A DNA stretch of 15,882 nucleotides from Actinomycetes bacterium. Its GTDB lineage: Bacteria; Actinomycetota; Coriobacteriia; Coriobacteriales; JAEZXW01. Under the pieces are notes generated by a model. That model was not told the DNA's origin. It saw only the letters and a list, made by a program, of their open reading frames with translations, and made no database searches. Of the stretch, positions 14,451 to 15,882 are shown piece after piece. Position 1 is the first letter of the stretch. Every line of letters starts with the position of its first letter. The stretch lies in assembly GCA_023419515.1 (NCBI GenBank), contig JAEZXW010000066.1, positions 1-15,882 of the forward strand, given 5' to 3'. The position numbers and the translations under genes are program-made.

Positions 14451-14506
14451 CATCACAAACATTGAGCCGCTCCTCGGGCGTGAGGGGTGGCTCAATGTTT
14501 GTGATG
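14451..14506. terminator. Long perfect inverted repeat, probable bidirectional terminator between glpX and the symporter gene
   Basis: The arms 14451-14468 and 14489-14506 are perfectly complementary over 18 bp. The 20-base loop contains a further CCTC/GAGG stem (14472-14475 with 14482-14485). It lies 60 bp after the glpX stop and 80 bp after the symporter stop, between convergent genes. Reading on the minus strand, the hairpin is followed by the fairly U-rich UUUGAUUAUGUAG; on the plus strand by GGGAAAG, with no U tract. It therefore suits termination of the symporter transcript best. The stem is longer than typical terminators, so a dispersed palindromic repeat is an alternative. The rest of 14392-14586 shows no gene. 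Confidence 0.7.
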
Positions 14507-14586
14507 GGGAAAGATGTTGCCACAATGCCGTGGCGATCTTGATCTCACGTCAACCGCTTGTCATGCCATCCTCGTTCTTGTGTCAA

Positions 14587-15882
14587 TCAATCTGCTTGGT
14601 TGGACAAGCCTGACAAAGGCGAGGGTGTCTGATTAGCTCGATCAATCATGTTAACGATTGCGTAGGTGATCACACCGCTGATCATGCCCGCAACGATTGG
14701 TAGCGACCCAGAGGTTCCTACCAAAATAAAGCAGATGGTAACAACTATGCCACTTACACCTAGCGTCCAAAGCCCTGCTTTGGGGCTAAATTTCTTCAGG
14801 ATAAAACTCGCGATCAGCGGCACAAAAACTGAGCCAGAAAGATAGCCGTAACTAATATCAATACCAGCCAACACGTCATTAATCCAGAGTGCGCAGATCA
14901 TCACGATGATGCCGATCAAGCCAGCAAACAGACGGGTGACGCTCACTTCGTTCATACTTGAAGAATCCTTGCGTAAAAACCTGAGATAAATGTCGTTATA
15001 AAGAATGGTCGATGACGCAAGGATCGTACCGCTTGAGACGCTCATGGCGGCTGCCATCGCAGCAGCAAGCAAAAGCCCACGTACACCAACGGGCAAAAAT
15101 GTCATCATACCTGTGACAAATGCGTCAGATGACTTTTCGAGCCCTGGTATTAGCGCTGCTACACTCATACCAATGATGACGGTGGCAAATGCATAAAGCA
15201 CGCTGTAGATGCCCGCGCAGATCGTGCCCGTTTTACTCACCCGCTCGTTTTTCGCCGTAAAGATTCGCTGCCAAATATCTTGGCCAATAATGAGGCCTGG
15301 CACATACAAGATCACATACGCAAAGCTGCGGTCAAACCCCATATTCAAGACTGATTGATGGGTTGAGGGAATATTTGCCATAAGGGCATCCCAGCCTCCT
15401 GCTGCAATAATGCAAAAAATCGGCGCCAGGATCAAAATACCGATGGTTTTGACGATGAACTGCACGATATCGGTCATCGTGACTGACCACATGCCACCGA
15501 CAAACGTATAGAGAATCACGACGCCGCCACCAACGACCATCGAAAGCGTTGCATTGACGCCCAAGATGCCGTGAATAATGGTGCCTATAGCGATGACCTG
15601 CGTCACCGAGAGGGTGAGTGTATAGATTAGCGTTAATACCGAGCTAAAGATGCGGGCTGTTGATCCGTAGGATTCTTCAACGACCTCATTGATGCTCAGC
15701 GCACGCAGCTTTGAGAGTTTGGTTGTTACCAATAAGCCAGCGAGCACTAAGCCTGCACCAATGCTCAAGTTGAGCCAAATGCCGCCAAATCCAAAGGTAT
15801 ATCCAAGCTCGGCGCTGCCGATCGTTGATCCACCGCCCAGGGCAAGGGCAGACATGCAGGCAAAAAACATGGGGAATGAGAG
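14587..15882 (-). CDS. Sodium:solute symporter family (SSS/SSF) transporter, 5' end outside the window
   Basis: An open frame of 431 codons runs from the right edge to the TGA at 14589-14587, so the N-terminus is missing. It is a multi-pass inner-membrane protein of the sodium:solute symporter family (TC 2.A.21). The sequence begins inside an early helix: LSFPMFFACMSALALGGGSTIG, resembling the G-G-x-S-x-x-G core of family members. The signature GGMWSVTMTDIVQF is clear in the middle. AAAMAAAMSVSSGTILASSTILYNDIY fits the later helix whose Ser residues help form the sodium site (family knowledge). Around a dozen hydrophobic segments are visible, ending in a polar tail of about 20 residues. The methionine at 15870 is internal, not the start. 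The substrate cannot be assigned; the family moves amino acids, sugars, organic acids and pantothenate. It converges on glpX across the long inverted repeat. Confidence 0.9.
   Translation of the reverse strand, partial: LSFPMFFACMSALALGGGSTIGSAELGYTFGFGGIWLNLSIGAGLVLAGLLVTTKLSKLRALSINEVVEESYGSTARIFSSVLTLIYTLTLSVTQVIAIGTIIHGILGVNATLSMVVGGGVVILYTFVGGMWSVTMTDIVQFIVKTIGILILAPIFCIIAAGGWDALMANIPSTHQSVLNMGFDRSFAYVILYVPGLIIGQDIWQRIFTAKNERVSKTGTICAGIYSVLYAFATVIIGMSVAALIPGLEKSSDAFVTGMMTFLPVGVRGLLLAAAMAAAMSVSSGTILASSTILYNDIYLRFLRKDSSSMNEVSVTRLFAGLIGIIVMICALWINDVLAGIDISYGYLSGSVFVPLIASFILKKFSPKAGLWTLGVSGIVVTICFILVGTSGSLPIVAGMISGVITYAIVNMIDRANQTPSPLSGLSNQAD

Noticed and set aside
1..15882. Mobile element, CRISPR, phage or defence system
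   Set aside because: No transposase, integrase, Cas-like, toxin-antitoxin or repeat-spacer pattern is visible; all large frames are core genes.

Overview
The window looks like an ordinary chromosomal core region from an actinobacterium-like, moderate-GC (about half G+C by eye) bacterium. The set metK-priA-def-fmt-rsmB on one strand follows the well-known actinobacterial order metK...priA...fmt-fmu(rsmB). The MurB fragment, the citrate synthase with an HGGGNNST site, the single-chain serine dehydratase with an internal ACT domain and the GlpX-type fructose bisphosphatase would all suit an anaerobic or microaerophilic Coriobacteriia member such as a Cryptobacterium/Slackia/Eggerthella relative. 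That placement is inference from gene content and order; no rRNA or species marker is present.

Layout. 1-279 (+) is the 3' end of murB. 352-1668 (-) is citrate synthase, converging on murB. 1824-2894 (+) is a multi-pass membrane protein of the LPG-synthase-TM/YbhN (UPF0104) family, divergent from citrate synthase. 2891-4501 (-) is L-serine dehydratase, whose stop codon overlaps that of the membrane protein. 4565-6085 (-) is gltX, just upstream of and co-directional with the serine dehydratase. A divergent 223-bp control region (6086-6308) separates gltX from metK. From 6309 to 14391 six genes run on the + strand: metK, priA, def, fmt, rsmB and glpX. A long perfect inverted repeat at 14451-14506 closes this block against the convergent sodium:solute symporter gene (14587 to beyond the right edge, -).

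How the genes fit together. The right block is mainly translation and genome housekeeping: SAM supply (metK), a SAM-dependent 16S rRNA methyltransferase (rsmB), formylation of initiator tRNA (fmt), removal of the formyl group (def) and replication restart (priA). The left block and glpX are central carbon and amino-acid metabolism: serine to pyruvate, citrate synthesis towards 2-oxoglutarate/glutamate, glutamyl-tRNA charging, and gluconeogenesis. Together they would suit an amino-acid-using, gluconeogenic lifestyle, but this is only a reading of context.

I found no mobile element, CRISPR array, tRNA, rRNA, phage gene or convincing new multi-gene system. The points worth a second look are non-coding: a potentially structured metK leader with the Shine-Dalgarno in a hairpin, a palindrome over the likely gltX promoter, consecutive stem-loops before glpX, and the long inverted repeat after glpX. 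Two protein-level oddities are a degenerate SAM-binding motif I in RsmB and a cysteine-rich tail on the serine dehydratase. No gene-free stretch exceeds 300 bases.
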